Shown here one piece after another: positions 23,654 to 30,905 of a stretch of DNA of 34,028 nt. The notes under the pieces are model-generated. The model did no database searches. It had not been told where the DNA came from and saw only the letters and a list, made by a program, of their open reading frames with translations. This DNA comes from JBLHKW01 sp047618565. GTDB taxonomy: Bacteria; Planctomycetota; UBA1135; GCA-002686595. The stretch lies in the NCBI GenBank assembly GCA_047618565.1, contig JBLHKW010000045.1, positions 1-34,028 of the forward strand, in the 5' to 3' direction. Made by a program: the position numbers and the translations under genes. Position 1 is the first letter of the stretch, and the number at the start of each line of letters is the position of its first letter.

Positions 23654-25126
23654 GTGCTTGTTACCACCTCGACCTGCTGGTTAGCCCTGGCCTCGGCTCT
23701 ACAGCCTCTCCAGGGCGTGCCCGAGAAGCTGGATCTAGCATCTCTCGAACCGAAGACGTGGAGCGTGCTAGACGCCCGACGAACAGGGTCGACAGGTCCG
23801 TTTGATCCAGATCCCGTCCGCCACGCTATTTTCGGGTCTCGTTCACCGGGCGTAGAGGACGGGTTCATCTCATGGCAGCAACAGGATACGGACGCGTCCG
23901 GCCAGGTCTGTGGACCACTCTCATACGCCGCAACGACCGTCTTGGCGGAGTCGGAAGCCGTAGTCTTTATTCGTGCAGCGGGCGCAGCGGTCCTCTTCGT
24001 GAACGGTGAGCCTTTGATGGGGGATCCGTTGCACCGGGAGGGGCTTGGCGTCCCAGTGCTGCTCCGTCAGGGCGGAAACACGATTCTGGTCTCCGGCGTC
24101 GAATCCGCGTTCCGTGTCCACTTCAGATGGCCTCCTGGCCGCCTCGTCATCCCGGAATGGGGCGTGCGCGCACCAGGTGTGACTCCCGAGTTCGACAGTT
24201 GGTTTTTCAAGGACGCCTTCTTCCCGATTGTCAACGCTTCCACGGTTCGGACCGATTACCTACACCTGCACTATGGTCCGGTAGTTCTACCTCACGAGGA
24301 GCCGGTCATCACCGACTGGATGGACGGGCCCTTGCGGATCGAGCCCCTCGCCATGGCGGAGCGGTCGACCTACGTGTCAGCTCGTGACCGCGTCGGACGT
24401 GCGGGTTGGAGTGAAGCGTACTTGCCCGTGCAGGTGTACGAGTTCGAGACGGGGGGCGATCGATCTGGTTCGGATGTCCGCCGGGCTCCTCGCACGCTCC
24501 TCCGCATTCCACTCCCTGATCGGCGCCATGACGAGGCTGCCAGTCTTCGACGGGACGTTTGGGACCGGCCCGGGTTGTCTTCTCAGCTTGCCAGCTCACC
24601 GATCGCACTGATCTATGGGACAGGCGGTGGGCTTGAGGTTACACGCGAGCTGCTTGCTCGAGCCCGCTTCGATCAGCAGGTGATCTGGTACTACGGAGGC
24701 TATGCCCCGCCGTTGCTCTCGGACCTGCAAGCCGCGGCCGGACACCTTGGCGGAGGTCGGGCGCCGTTGCGCGATCACGATCTCGTGCTCTATGGCAACT
24801 GGGACACGAATCGGTGTTACAGCCTGGTGCTGGATGGAAGCTGTCCAGTGCAGGTCGAAAACGGGACGGTAGCCGTGGGCGCCCGGCGCTTCGAGCGACC
24901 AGACCTGGCCGTCTGGTTCGTCTGGGAGCGCGCTGATGTCGAGGGAGCTGGGAAGGTCATTTGCCTCGGCGACACGTGGCGCGCTGGATCCCGCGTTGGA
25001 GGAGCGTTGAGTCCTTTTTGGCCGGGTCAGCAGCTTGAGGAATACAGCGTTTTTGCCGCCGACTTCCTGGCCAGCGGACCTGACGCCGTGTTGGCAAGCG
25101 GTTCGATCCTGGACCTCGCCCGATGA
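23654..25126 (+). CDS. Putative exported protein, resembling non-catalytic parts of planctomycete peptidase/esterase-like proteins
   Basis: A 490-residue product if started at the GTG at 23654, which gives a short signal-like N-terminus (TTSTCWLALASALQPLQG) and has AGGA just before it. In-frame starts farther upstream lie inside the repeat and are unlikely. The N-terminal half has beta-rich, jelly-roll-like segments (AVLFVNGEPLMGDPLHREG, VPVLLRQGGNTILVSG). The C-terminal half has an alternating alpha/beta part (PIALIYGTGGGLEVTRELL, VIWYYGGYAPP, DLVLYGNWDTNRCYSLV) that reminds me of domains flanking S9-type hydrolases in Planctomycetota and Acidobacteria. I see no GxSxG nucleophile, so a catalytic domain seems absent. 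Function unknown. Confidence 0.6.
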   Translation: MLVTTSTCWLALASALQPLQGVPEKLDLASLEPKTWSVLDARRTGSTGPFDPDPVRHAIFGSRSPGVEDGFISWQQQDTDASGQVCGPLSYAATTVLAESEAVVFIRAAGAAVLFVNGEPLMGDPLHREGLGVPVLLRQGGNTILVSGVESAFRVHFRWPPGRLVIPEWGVRAPGVTPEFDSWFFKDAFFPIVNASTVRTDYLHLHYGPVVLPHEEPVITDWMDGPLRIEPLAMAERSTYVSARDRVGRAGWSEAYLPVQVYEFETGGDRSGSDVRRAPRTLLRIPLPDRRHDEAASLRRDVWDRPGLSSQLASSPIALIYGTGGGLEVTRELLARARFDQQVIWYYGGYAPPLLSDLQAAAGHLGGGRAPLRDHDLVLYGNWDTNRCYSLVLDGSCPVQVENGTVAVGARRFERPDLAVWFVWERADVEGAGKVICLGDTWRAGSRVGGALSPFWPGQQLEEYSVFAADFLASGPDAVLASGSILDLAR

Positions 25127-25130
25127 GACA

Positions 25131-25305
25131 ATACGGAGCCCGCACAATCTCCACCGCCTACGCATGCCTCTATTCGGTGCCTTCATGCTCGAGGGCAACC
25201 ACGCGCGACCCTGTCCTTGATGTTGGTCCGCCGTGACTTCCTCCTACCTGGAAGGCTCGGGCGGGAGCCGGCAGTTGCGGAATGTGGCCGAGATTGCGCG
25301 GGCTT
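25131..25305 (+). repeat. 175-bp repeat with terminal inverted repeats, copy 3
   Basis: Begins ATACGGAGCCC 4 nt after the stop of the preceding gene and ends GCGCGGGCTT. Terminal arms AGCCCGCACAATCTCC (25137-25152) and CGAGATTGCGCGGGCT (25289-25304) pair with two mismatches. The interior matches copy 2 almost base for base, including the GGCTC-N6-GAGCC hairpin. The remaining gap to the next gene (25306-25438) holds nothing recognisable. Confidence 0.9.
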
Positions 25306-25438
25306 GGTGTCTCCGTAGGGGCGTACGATCGATGCACCAACGCCCACCGGCGGCTCGCCCTCCTCGGGCCCGAGTGCGCGAACCGCTCCTTGGAAGGATC
25401 GCTGAGCACGGCATGAACCTACTCCCGAAAGAGACACG

Positions 25439-27238
25439 GTGATTCAGAAGTCGCTCACGGGGCTGCTCTTCACAGGCATGCTTGCGCTGGCGGCCTCGAG
25501 GTCGCTGTACCTTCAATCGCCCACTGCACCCGAGGCAGGGAGTCCGCGGGATCGCCGTCTACGCGGTCGCGTCCTGACGCCGGACGGGGAGCCGCTGGTC
25601 CGCGTCCGCGTCGCGTTCAGTCACGCCCCGGCGCGAGCCATCGCCGAGACCGACGACGAGGGGCGTTTCGTCGTCGAGTCGCCGGACACTGGCAAGCGCG
25701 GGTGGAGCCTCATCGTCGCTGACGCCTTCGATGACCCCCTGACCCTGGTCCGAAGGGCGGTGCGCTACGAGGGGGAGCCGCAGCCCGAGTACCTGGTCGT
25801 GGCCGCGCCGGCGGTCCCGATCACCGGTCGCGTCGTGGATGAGGCGGGAGCCTCGCTGGCCGGCGTTTCAGTTAGCTTCCGGGTGCGACATGAGGATCTC
25901 CTGCAATTCCCCTACGCCTTCGACGGGTTTGGGTACCGGGACCGGGTGGGAATACCGACCAACGCCGAGGGCCGCTTTGAGGCGCGCGTTCCCCAAACCT
26001 CCGGCGTTCTGCACTGCTTCAAGCGCGGCTTCCGGAATACGGAGTTCGAGTGGACTCCGGTGCGCGGAGATGTTGGGGATATCGTCATGCGGGCCGGCGG
26101 AGGACGAGGCGATTGCGCCATCCGCGGCACCGTTCGATTCGCCGACGGCAGACCGGCGGCGGGCGCCTTTGTCCGCTATGGCCCCAACCGGGCGACGGCA
26201 GCGGGCGACGGCAGGTTCTGCGTCGCCGTGCGCTCAGCCTCGGTCCTGGGTCCGGCCCTGTGCGCCGCGCTGAAGGGCTACCAGCCGGTCGTGCTGCGCG
26301 GCCTGGGTGAGGCGCTCGAGGCCGGAACGCTCCCCCCGCAGGAGCTCGTGCTGGAGCGCCCAGCGCTCTCCATTCGTGGGCGCATCGTCGACAGTAAGGG
26401 CCGGGGGCTCCGGGTTTGGGACGTGCAGCTGCGGACCGGCATCGAGATCTCCGGAGGCACGGTACCAATCCTGTTCGCTGAACAAGTCGCCGGCAGCAGT
26501 TCGCGCGACATCTGGAACTACGGGCGGGACTACGAGGAGCCCGCGGACGGCTCCTTTGTCATCGACGGCCTACTCGAGCGCGACTACGTGATCGAAGCTT
26601 GGGACCATTTCGGAATGCAACTGGTGCGCTCCGAGCCCGTGCCGGCGGGGACGTCGAATCTGGTTCTCGTGGCGCCAGCGGACGACTATTGGTCGGTCGT
26701 CCCCGGTCGCGTCGTCGATTCCACCGGCCGCGGAGTCGCCGGCGTCGAGGTGCGCGCGTTTCTCGACGTGCTGAACGCCATCGGCGGTTTCCACAACACG
26801 ATCGAGGAACGCACAGCACGGACGGCCCGTGACGGAAGCTTCGACCTGCACGACGTCCCCAAGAACGCCACGATTCGCTGCGACGGCCGTACGATCCTGG
26901 CGGAGAGGTTCCCGTTGACCTGGGAGCCGAAGGACGGCGAGCTCGGTGTGACGGTCTCCCGCCGTTGCCGACTACACTTCTCAAGCGGCGCGCTTCGGCC
27001 CGTACCCGACGCCCTGGAAGTTCACGACGCGCGTGGAGATAAGCTGCCCATCCTGTCGTCCATGTACTGGCAGGACAAAACCGTGTTGCGCTACGACCTG
27101 TATCGAGGTGCGGCGCCCGTGCTCACCGTCTCCGAAGCGGCGCGCATGCTCGTGCTATTCCGGGCGGGCGAGGAGGTGGCCCGACTTCCGCTTCGCCTCG
27201 AGCCCGAAGTCGTGACCACGGTGCGGGGCGCGAACTGA
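25439..27238 (+). CDS. Secreted carboxypeptidase-regulatory-like (Ig-like) repeat protein
   Basis: A 599-residue product from a GTG at 25439 with a signal peptide (MIQKSLTGLLFTGMLALAAS). Several successive segments carry the CarboxypepD_reg/Ig-like pattern G-R-V-x-x-x-x-G-x-x-L-x-G-V: LRGRVLTPDGEPLVRVRV, ITGRVVDEAGASLAGVSV, IRGTVRFADGRPAAGAFV, IRGRIVDSKGRGLRVWDV and VPGRVVDSTGRGVAGVEV, each followed by DxxGxF-type strands (DDEGRFVV, NAEGRFEA, ARDGSFDL). So it is a string of about five beta-sandwich domains, probably exported and used for adhesion or surface scaffolding; that role is inferred. It lies as a single gene between repeat copies 3 and 4. Confidence 0.8.
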   Translation: MIQKSLTGLLFTGMLALAASRSLYLQSPTAPEAGSPRDRRLRGRVLTPDGEPLVRVRVAFSHAPARAIAETDDEGRFVVESPDTGKRGWSLIVADAFDDPLTLVRRAVRYEGEPQPEYLVVAAPAVPITGRVVDEAGASLAGVSVSFRVRHEDLLQFPYAFDGFGYRDRVGIPTNAEGRFEARVPQTSGVLHCFKRGFRNTEFEWTPVRGDVGDIVMRAGGGRGDCAIRGTVRFADGRPAAGAFVRYGPNRATAAGDGRFCVAVRSASVLGPALCAALKGYQPVVLRGLGEALEAGTLPPQELVLERPALSIRGRIVDSKGRGLRVWDVQLRTGIEISGGTVPILFAEQVAGSSSRDIWNYGRDYEEPADGSFVIDGLLERDYVIEAWDHFGMQLVRSEPVPAGTSNLVLVAPADDYWSVVPGRVVDSTGRGVAGVEVRAFLDVLNAIGGFHNTIEERTARTARDGSFDLHDVPKNATIRCDGRTILAERFPLTWEPKDGELGVTVSRRCRLHFSSGALRPVPDALEVHDARGDKLPILSSMYWQDKTVLRYDLYRGAAPVLTVSEAARMLVLFRAGEEVARLPLRLEPEVVTTVRGAN

Positions 27239-27251
27239 CGCGGACGGATCA

Positions 27252-27425
27252 ATACGGAGCCCGCACAATCTCCACGGCTTACGCATGCCTCTATTCGGGC
27301 CTTCACGCACGAGGGCAACCACGCGCGACCCTGTCCTTGATGTTGGTCCGCCATTACTTCCTCCTACGTGGAAGGCTCGGGCGGGAGCCGGTAGTTGCGG
27401 AATGTGGCGGAGATTGTGCGGGCTT
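27252..27425 (+). repeat. 174-bp repeat with perfect 16-bp terminal inverted repeats, copy 4
   Basis: Terminal arms AGCCCGCACAATCTCC (27258-27273) and GGAGATTGTGCGGGCT (27409-27424) are exact reverse complements. This copy best shows the ancestral ends. It starts 13 nt after the stop of the Ig-like protein gene and ends 11 nt short of the stop of the convergent vapC-like gene. It has the same inner GGCTC-N6-GAGCC hairpin and the AGGG...CCCT pairing as copies 2 and 3. No target-site duplication is evident. Confidence 0.9.
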
Positions 27426-27436
27426 GGCATCTCCCG

Positions 27437-27859
27437 TCAGGCGTCGTCCCAGGGGTTGATGATCCGTGCGCCTGTCCCTTCGAAGTCGCTGACGTTGCGG
27501 GACATGATGTGCAGGCCGTGTCGGATGGCCGTGGCAGCGATCAAGCCGTCAGTGGGGGGGACGGTCTTGCCATGCTGCCTCGCGGCGGCTGTGGTTTCGC
27601 CCCAGATGCGAGCAGCCTCGAGGTCCACGCCGAGGATGCGGCTTTCGAAGTCTTGCTCGAGGTGCAGCAAGAAGGCCTCCAATGCCTTCCTCTTTCGCCC
27701 ACGGGCCAGTCGTGCGATTCCGTTGGTGATTTCGCCAATCGTCACGACGCTGAGGAACGTGTCGACGCTTCGCAGGGTTGCTACGCGCTCTCTCACGCGT
27801 TTGGTGCCCTTCGGGTGGGCGATCTCGGAGATCACGCAGGTGTCCAGCAGCACCTTCAC
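27437..27859 (-). CDS. vapC: VapC-like PIN-domain toxin
   Basis: A 140-residue ribonuclease toxin of a type II toxin-antitoxin pair. The PIN-domain acidic residues are present: Asp6 in LLDTCVISE, Glu43 in IGEITNGI, Asp104 in PPTDGLIAATA and Asp125 in SRNVSDFE. The Mg2+-dependent active site therefore looks intact. Translation starts at a GTG (27859) that overlaps the antitoxin stop by 4 nt (GTGA), the usual coupled antitoxin-toxin order. Targets of VapC enzymes are usually tRNAs or rRNA; the specific target here is unknown. Confidence 0.93.
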   Translation of the reverse strand: MKVLLDTCVISEIAHPKGTKRVRERVATLRSVDTFLSVVTIGEITNGIARLARGRKRKALEAFLLHLEQDFESRILGVDLEAARIWGETTAAARQHGKTVPPTDGLIAATAIRHGLHIMSRNVSDFEGTGARIINPWDDA

Positions 27860-28095
27860 AGATCGAGGTCTCGCATGGGGGTCCGGTCCCGATCGAGGTC
27901 CAGGTCGCCCATGTCCGGCGCGCCAAGCAGGAACTCGATGAAGTCGGGTTTCTTGCCCACCAGCCGATCGAACTCCGCAGCAGACACGAGCACCACGGCG
28001 TCCTTGCGCCGCTCGATCCGCTGCGGACCCTCCTGCAGGGCCCGGCGAACGACCTCGCTGAACTTGTTCTTGGCTTCGGCTAGCTTCCAGCTCAC
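27856..28095 (-). CDS. Phd/YefM-type antitoxin
   Basis: A 79-residue antitoxin that should neutralise the VapC-like toxin and bind its own promoter. The N-terminal DNA-binding Phd/YefM pattern is clear (SWKLAEAKNKFSEVVRRALQ, then RRKDAVVLVSAAEFDRL), followed by a short Asp/Leu-rich tail (DMGDLDLDRDRTPMRDLDL) likely to wrap the toxin. I chose the GTG at 28095 because GGGAGA lies 6 nt upstream and the N-terminus then matches the family; a 139-residue extension upstream would run through the promoter and operator. Confidence 0.9.
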   Translation of the reverse strand: MSWKLAEAKNKFSEVVRRALQEGPQRIERRKDAVVLVSAAEFDRLVGKKPDFIEFLLGAPDMGDLDLDRDRTPMRDLDL

Positions 28096-28113
28096 GATGG
28101 TCTCCCTTGCTAC

Positions 28114-28130
28114 ATCTAGATGATCTAGAT
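28114..28130. promoter_or_regulatory. Antitoxin operator: two ATCTAGAT palindromes 1 bp apart
   Basis: Seen directly: ATCTAGAT at 28114-28121 and again at 28123-28130, each a perfect 8-bp palindrome. They lie between the -10 box and the antitoxin start, over the expected transcription start. This is the usual position and form of a Phd/YefM autoregulatory operator, where two dimers bind adjacent palindromes. Confidence 0.75.
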
Positions 28131-28131
28131 T

Positions 28132-28160
28132 ATTATCGGTCGTTTTGGCCCGAAAGTCAA
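28132..28160 (-). promoter_or_regulatory. Sigma-70-type promoter of the toxin-antitoxin operon
   Basis: On the minus strand, a -35 box TTGACT (28160-28155), a 17-nt spacer and a -10 box GATAAT (28137-28132). It is an almost ideal housekeeping promoter, about 37 nt upstream of the antitoxin GTG, followed at once by the tandem ATCTAGAT operator. Confidence 0.8.
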
Positions 28161-28582
28161 GCGGTTCGCTCAGGCGCCGACGCGAGAAATGGCCCGGCCA
28201 CCGGAGCCAGTGGCGGGGTCGGGATGGCCAGCGGGGAGGGGCCGCTGGCCTCCCCACGTGCTTGGGGCATGGCAACCTCCAGATGCCATGCTTCGTCTAC
28301 CCTGACACGGCGGGCCTGTCATGGGTTGCGGGCCTGTCGGTGGTTGTTGGGGCAAGCTCGCGCCGCGCAAGAAAAACGCGGTGTTTCGCGATGCGTGGCG
28401 CCCGGCCACGGTCTAGCTTCCTCGAGCGCGAGCAGTGGGGCCCCTTCGGGGGCATTCGCCGCCTGCCACGTGTTCCGCACCCTCGACTCGCTCGATCTTT
28501 CTCCCGCGCGCTCGTCGCGCACGAACCCACGGGTAACTCCCAAATCTCGCAGCGGCCATTCGTGGCCGCAAAGGAAGCATCC
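28161..28582. other. Gene-free, hairpin-rich spacer/leader upstream of the secreted helical protein
   Basis: A stretch of 420 nt with no convincing gene, although one plus frame stays open. It contains: a perfect 9-bp stem GGCCAGCGG/CCGCTGGCC with 7-nt loop (28226-28250); a perfect 8-bp stem GCATGGCA/TGCCATGC with 9-nt loop (28267-28291); an 18-nt-period direct repeat of CGGGCCTGTC (28311-28320 and 28329-28338); and a GCCCC-TTCG-GGGGC stem with UUCG-type tetraloop (28440-28453). This could be a long structured 5' leader or a small RNA. No rho-independent terminator was seen inside it. Confidence 0.5.
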
Positions 28583-29467
28583 ATGAAATCGACGATCACA
28601 CTGACCCTGAGCCTGCTGTTTTCCACATCCGCCCTGGCCCAGACCGGCACCGAAGCTGGGCTTCAGGACGCCAGCGCGACCACCACGATCGATGCCACGA
28701 AGGCTGGCGTCGTGGTCAGCGCCAGTCTGGATTCGGTCCAGACGAAGGTCCTTGCCGGAGAGACCTCACCCGAGGCCTTCGATGGGATCAAGGCCAGCAT
28801 CCTTCAGATGGGGACCGGCATGAGCCAGACGTCCCCGATGGCGGGCGAGCGTCTGCAGCGGCGCGTGGCCGACCTCGAGCTGCGCGCGAAGGGTGGCAGC
28901 GCCACGGCGGAGGACTTCGCCATCCTGCGTGAGCAGGTGGTCGATGCGCGCCTGGATCACGCCATCACTCAGCTCGCCACGGCGGCGAAGGCGCCCAGCA
29001 TGAGCTCGGCGTCCTTCGCCCAGGTCAGTGAGCTGTTGCAGGCACGCGCGGCGGCTACCGCGGAGCTCGACCCGCAGGCGGCCGATGGCAACCAGGCGGT
29101 CATTCGCGTCGTGTACCAGATGCAGAAGAAGAGCGGGACCAGCATCCTCGAGGACACGGACTTCGCGCTGCTTCGCTCCAGCCTGGCGGAGACACGCCTC
29201 GATCGCGCCATGGTGGACCTGCAGCAACGGGCCGTCATGCGGGTCGCCAGCCCGACGGACTACGCGCGCGTGGGCGATGTCCTCACCGATCGCACCAAGG
29301 TCATCGGCACATCAGCGGCGAAGGAGCTTCAGGTGAGTCTGTCCGACGCGCTCACCAAGCTGAAGGCCAAGGCCGACGCGGGTGGCGTCACCGCGGCGGA
29401 CTTCACTGCCCTACAGGACGGCATGGTTGCCAAGGCGCGCGATGCTGCGGCCCTGAAGACCGAGTAG
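28583..29467 (+). CDS. Secreted alpha-helical protein of unknown function
   Basis: A 294-residue product starting at an ATG with AAGGA 8 nt upstream. It has a clear Sec signal peptide (MKSTITLTLSLLFSTSALAQ, cleavage probably after ALA). The mature part is Ala/Leu/Asp/Gln-rich and apparently all-helical, with three or more similar blocks: ATAEDFAILREQVVDARLDH, ILEDTDFALLRSSLAETRLD, and GVTAADFTALQDGMVAKARD, each of the form (T/S)xxDFxxLxxxxxxxRxD. So it looks like an internally repeated helical protein, perhaps periplasmic. I do not recognise a family. It ends at a strong terminator. Confidence 0.75.
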   Translation: MKSTITLTLSLLFSTSALAQTGTEAGLQDASATTTIDATKAGVVVSASLDSVQTKVLAGETSPEAFDGIKASILQMGTGMSQTSPMAGERLQRRVADLELRAKGGSATAEDFAILREQVVDARLDHAITQLATAAKAPSMSSASFAQVSELLQARAAATAELDPQAADGNQAVIRVVYQMQKKSGTSILEDTDFALLRSSLAETRLDRAMVDLQQRAVMRVASPTDYARVGDVLTDRTKVIGTSAAKELQVSLSDALTKLKAKADAGGVTAADFTALQDGMVAKARDAAALKTE

Positions 29468-29486
29468 ACAGCAGCCGTTAACCAGC

Positions 29487-29522
29487 CGCGCCCGGGACTC
29501 GCGATTGCGAGCCCCGGGCGCG
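29487..29522. terminator. Strong hairpin terminator between convergent genes
   Basis: Stem CGCGCCCGGG (29487-29496) pairs with CCCGGGCGCG (29513-29522), one A/C mismatch, then CTCGC/GCGAG (29498-29502 with 29507-29511) around a GATT loop, about 15 bp in all. On the plus strand it is followed by TTTGGTTCT, a moderate T-tract. It lies 20 nt after the secreted protein stop and 29 nt before the ferredoxin stop, so it may end both transcripts. Confidence 0.82.
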
Positions 29523-29550
29523 TTTGGTTCTGGCGTGATTCCGGATCGGA

Positions 29551-30753
29551 TCAGTGGTCGTCCATCACGTAGCTCATGAAGGACATGCCGATGTCCTCGA
29601 ACTGGTGCGGTCGCGGGACCTCGATCGCATCCTTGATGCAGACCTGTTCGCAGAGCTTGCACGAGACGCAGTTCTTGTCGATGACGATGGCCACCTGACT
29701 CGTCTGTGGCAATGAGTACAGGCTGTTGTCCTCAAGAGCCTTCATCTCCAGGGCCTCGAAGGGGCAGACGTCGACGCAGAACTCGCAACCGGTGCAGAGT
29801 TCCTCGTGAACGAGAGCCTTGGGCACCTGCTTGGGCTTGATCTTCTCGACCAGCACCTCGGCGCTGTCGTCGATGGCGTCGAACGGGCAGTAGACGCCGC
29901 AGACCGAGCAGTTGATGCACAGGTCCGGGTCGATGAAGTAGCGCTCGCCGCTGGAGATGGCGTTCGTGGGGCAGACGCGCTCGCAGATCGAGCACGAGGT
30001 GCACTCGTCCGTGATGAAGTGCGCCTTCCACTGCCAGGCGTCCATCTTGGCCTTGTCCGTGAAGACCAGCATCTCGATCTTGCCGTGCGCGTCGTGGCGG
30101 TACTTCATGCCCACCACGTCCTTGTCCGGGAAATCCCAGGTGGTCGTGAAGCGTCCCGGGAAGGAGCTCGACGTGTGGGTCAGCTTGCGGATCTTGGCCT
30201 TGAGGACCTTGACGTCGACCTTGTCGCTGGGGGAGATGCGCGGGACCCAGCCCGTGGCCGAGAGGGTCTTGCCGTCGAGTGTCACATGCGTGCGGTACTC
30301 GGGCATGGTCTCCGGCGCGCCGAAGCGGAAGCGGTCGCGCACGTTGGGCACGCGCGTCGGCAGCTGCAGGGTGACCTTGACGTAACCCGAGTTCTCATCG
30401 ACGCTGTAATCCCGGCCGTAGCGCCGGTCGCGCTCGCGCGTGTCCTCGGGGGCGTCCCGGTAGGGGGCCCAGCTGGCTTCCCAGCCGACGATCTCTTCCA
30501 GTTCGATCTCGAGGAGCGCCGGCGGCAGCTCACCCGAGTACTCGATCGCGGCCGTGGGGCAGATGTCCACGACCGTGCGTGCGTTGTGGAGCGACGCCTG
30601 CTGGTCGTCCAAGGTGTGAGCCTTGGCGTCGTCCCCCATGTAGAAGACCTCGGGGAAGTCCTGGCAGCATGCGTCGCAGGCGATGCACAGCTCGGGGACG
30701 ACGGAGAATTCTCCGGCTTCCAGAGCGGTTTGTTCCAGTGTGGTCTCGGCCAT
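29551..30753 (-). CDS. Multi-cluster 4Fe-4S ferredoxin (polyferredoxin) with a large non-ferredoxin insert
   Basis: A 400-residue iron-sulphur protein, cytoplasmic by absence of a signal peptide. An N-terminal monocluster ferredoxin-like part has CIACDACC (23-30) and a distant ICP (C65). Then about 180 residues have no cysteines (residues ~70-250, including a beta-rich part KVTLQLPTRVPNVRDRF and GMKYRHDAHGKIEMLVF). Four CxxCxxC-x3-C motifs follow at 251-261, 279-289, 320-330 and 362-372 (the last ends VCIKD rather than CP). So up to five clusters could form, for electron transfer. The ATG at 30753 is chosen because MAETTLEQTALEAGEFSVVPE leads straight into the first cluster. Partner unknown. 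Confidence 0.83.
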   Translation of the reverse strand: MAETTLEQTALEAGEFSVVPELCIACDACCQDFPEVFYMGDDAKAHTLDDQQASLHNARTVVDICPTAAIEYSGELPPALLEIELEEIVGWEASWAPYRDAPEDTRERDRRYGRDYSVDENSGYVKVTLQLPTRVPNVRDRFRFGAPETMPEYRTHVTLDGKTLSATGWVPRISPSDKVDVKVLKAKIRKLTHTSSSFPGRFTTTWDFPDKDVVGMKYRHDAHGKIEMLVFTDKAKMDAWQWKAHFITDECTSCSICERVCPTNAISSGERYFIDPDLCINCSVCGVYCPFDAIDDSAEVLVEKIKPKQVPKALVHEELCTGCEFCVDVCPFEALEMKALEDNSLYSLPQTSQVAIVIDKNCVSCKLCEQVCIKDAIEVPRPHQFEDIGMSFMSYVMDDH

Positions 30754-30905
30754 GGGTCGAACGGGAGTCTTGCGGTAGCGGGATTCTGGTGCCGCGAGGG
30801 GCGCATGCACCAGCTCCGTTCTAGCACGGCTTCGGCGTGGGCACAAAGACCCATTGTCCGTCCCTGGCTGCCTTTACAGGGGGGGCGGTGGGGCTGCGGG
30901 CTCGA

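Noticed and set aside
23391..27425. The 175-bp repeats as integron attC sites
   Set aside because: They follow stop codons and have inverted ends, but the RYYYAAC and GTTRRRY core sites are missing, and no integron integrase is in the window.
28145..28582. N-terminal extension of the secreted helical protein (146 extra residues)
   Set aside because: The extension is Arg-rich, crosses the hairpin region and would bury the clear signal peptide that starts at 28583 with its own ribosome site.
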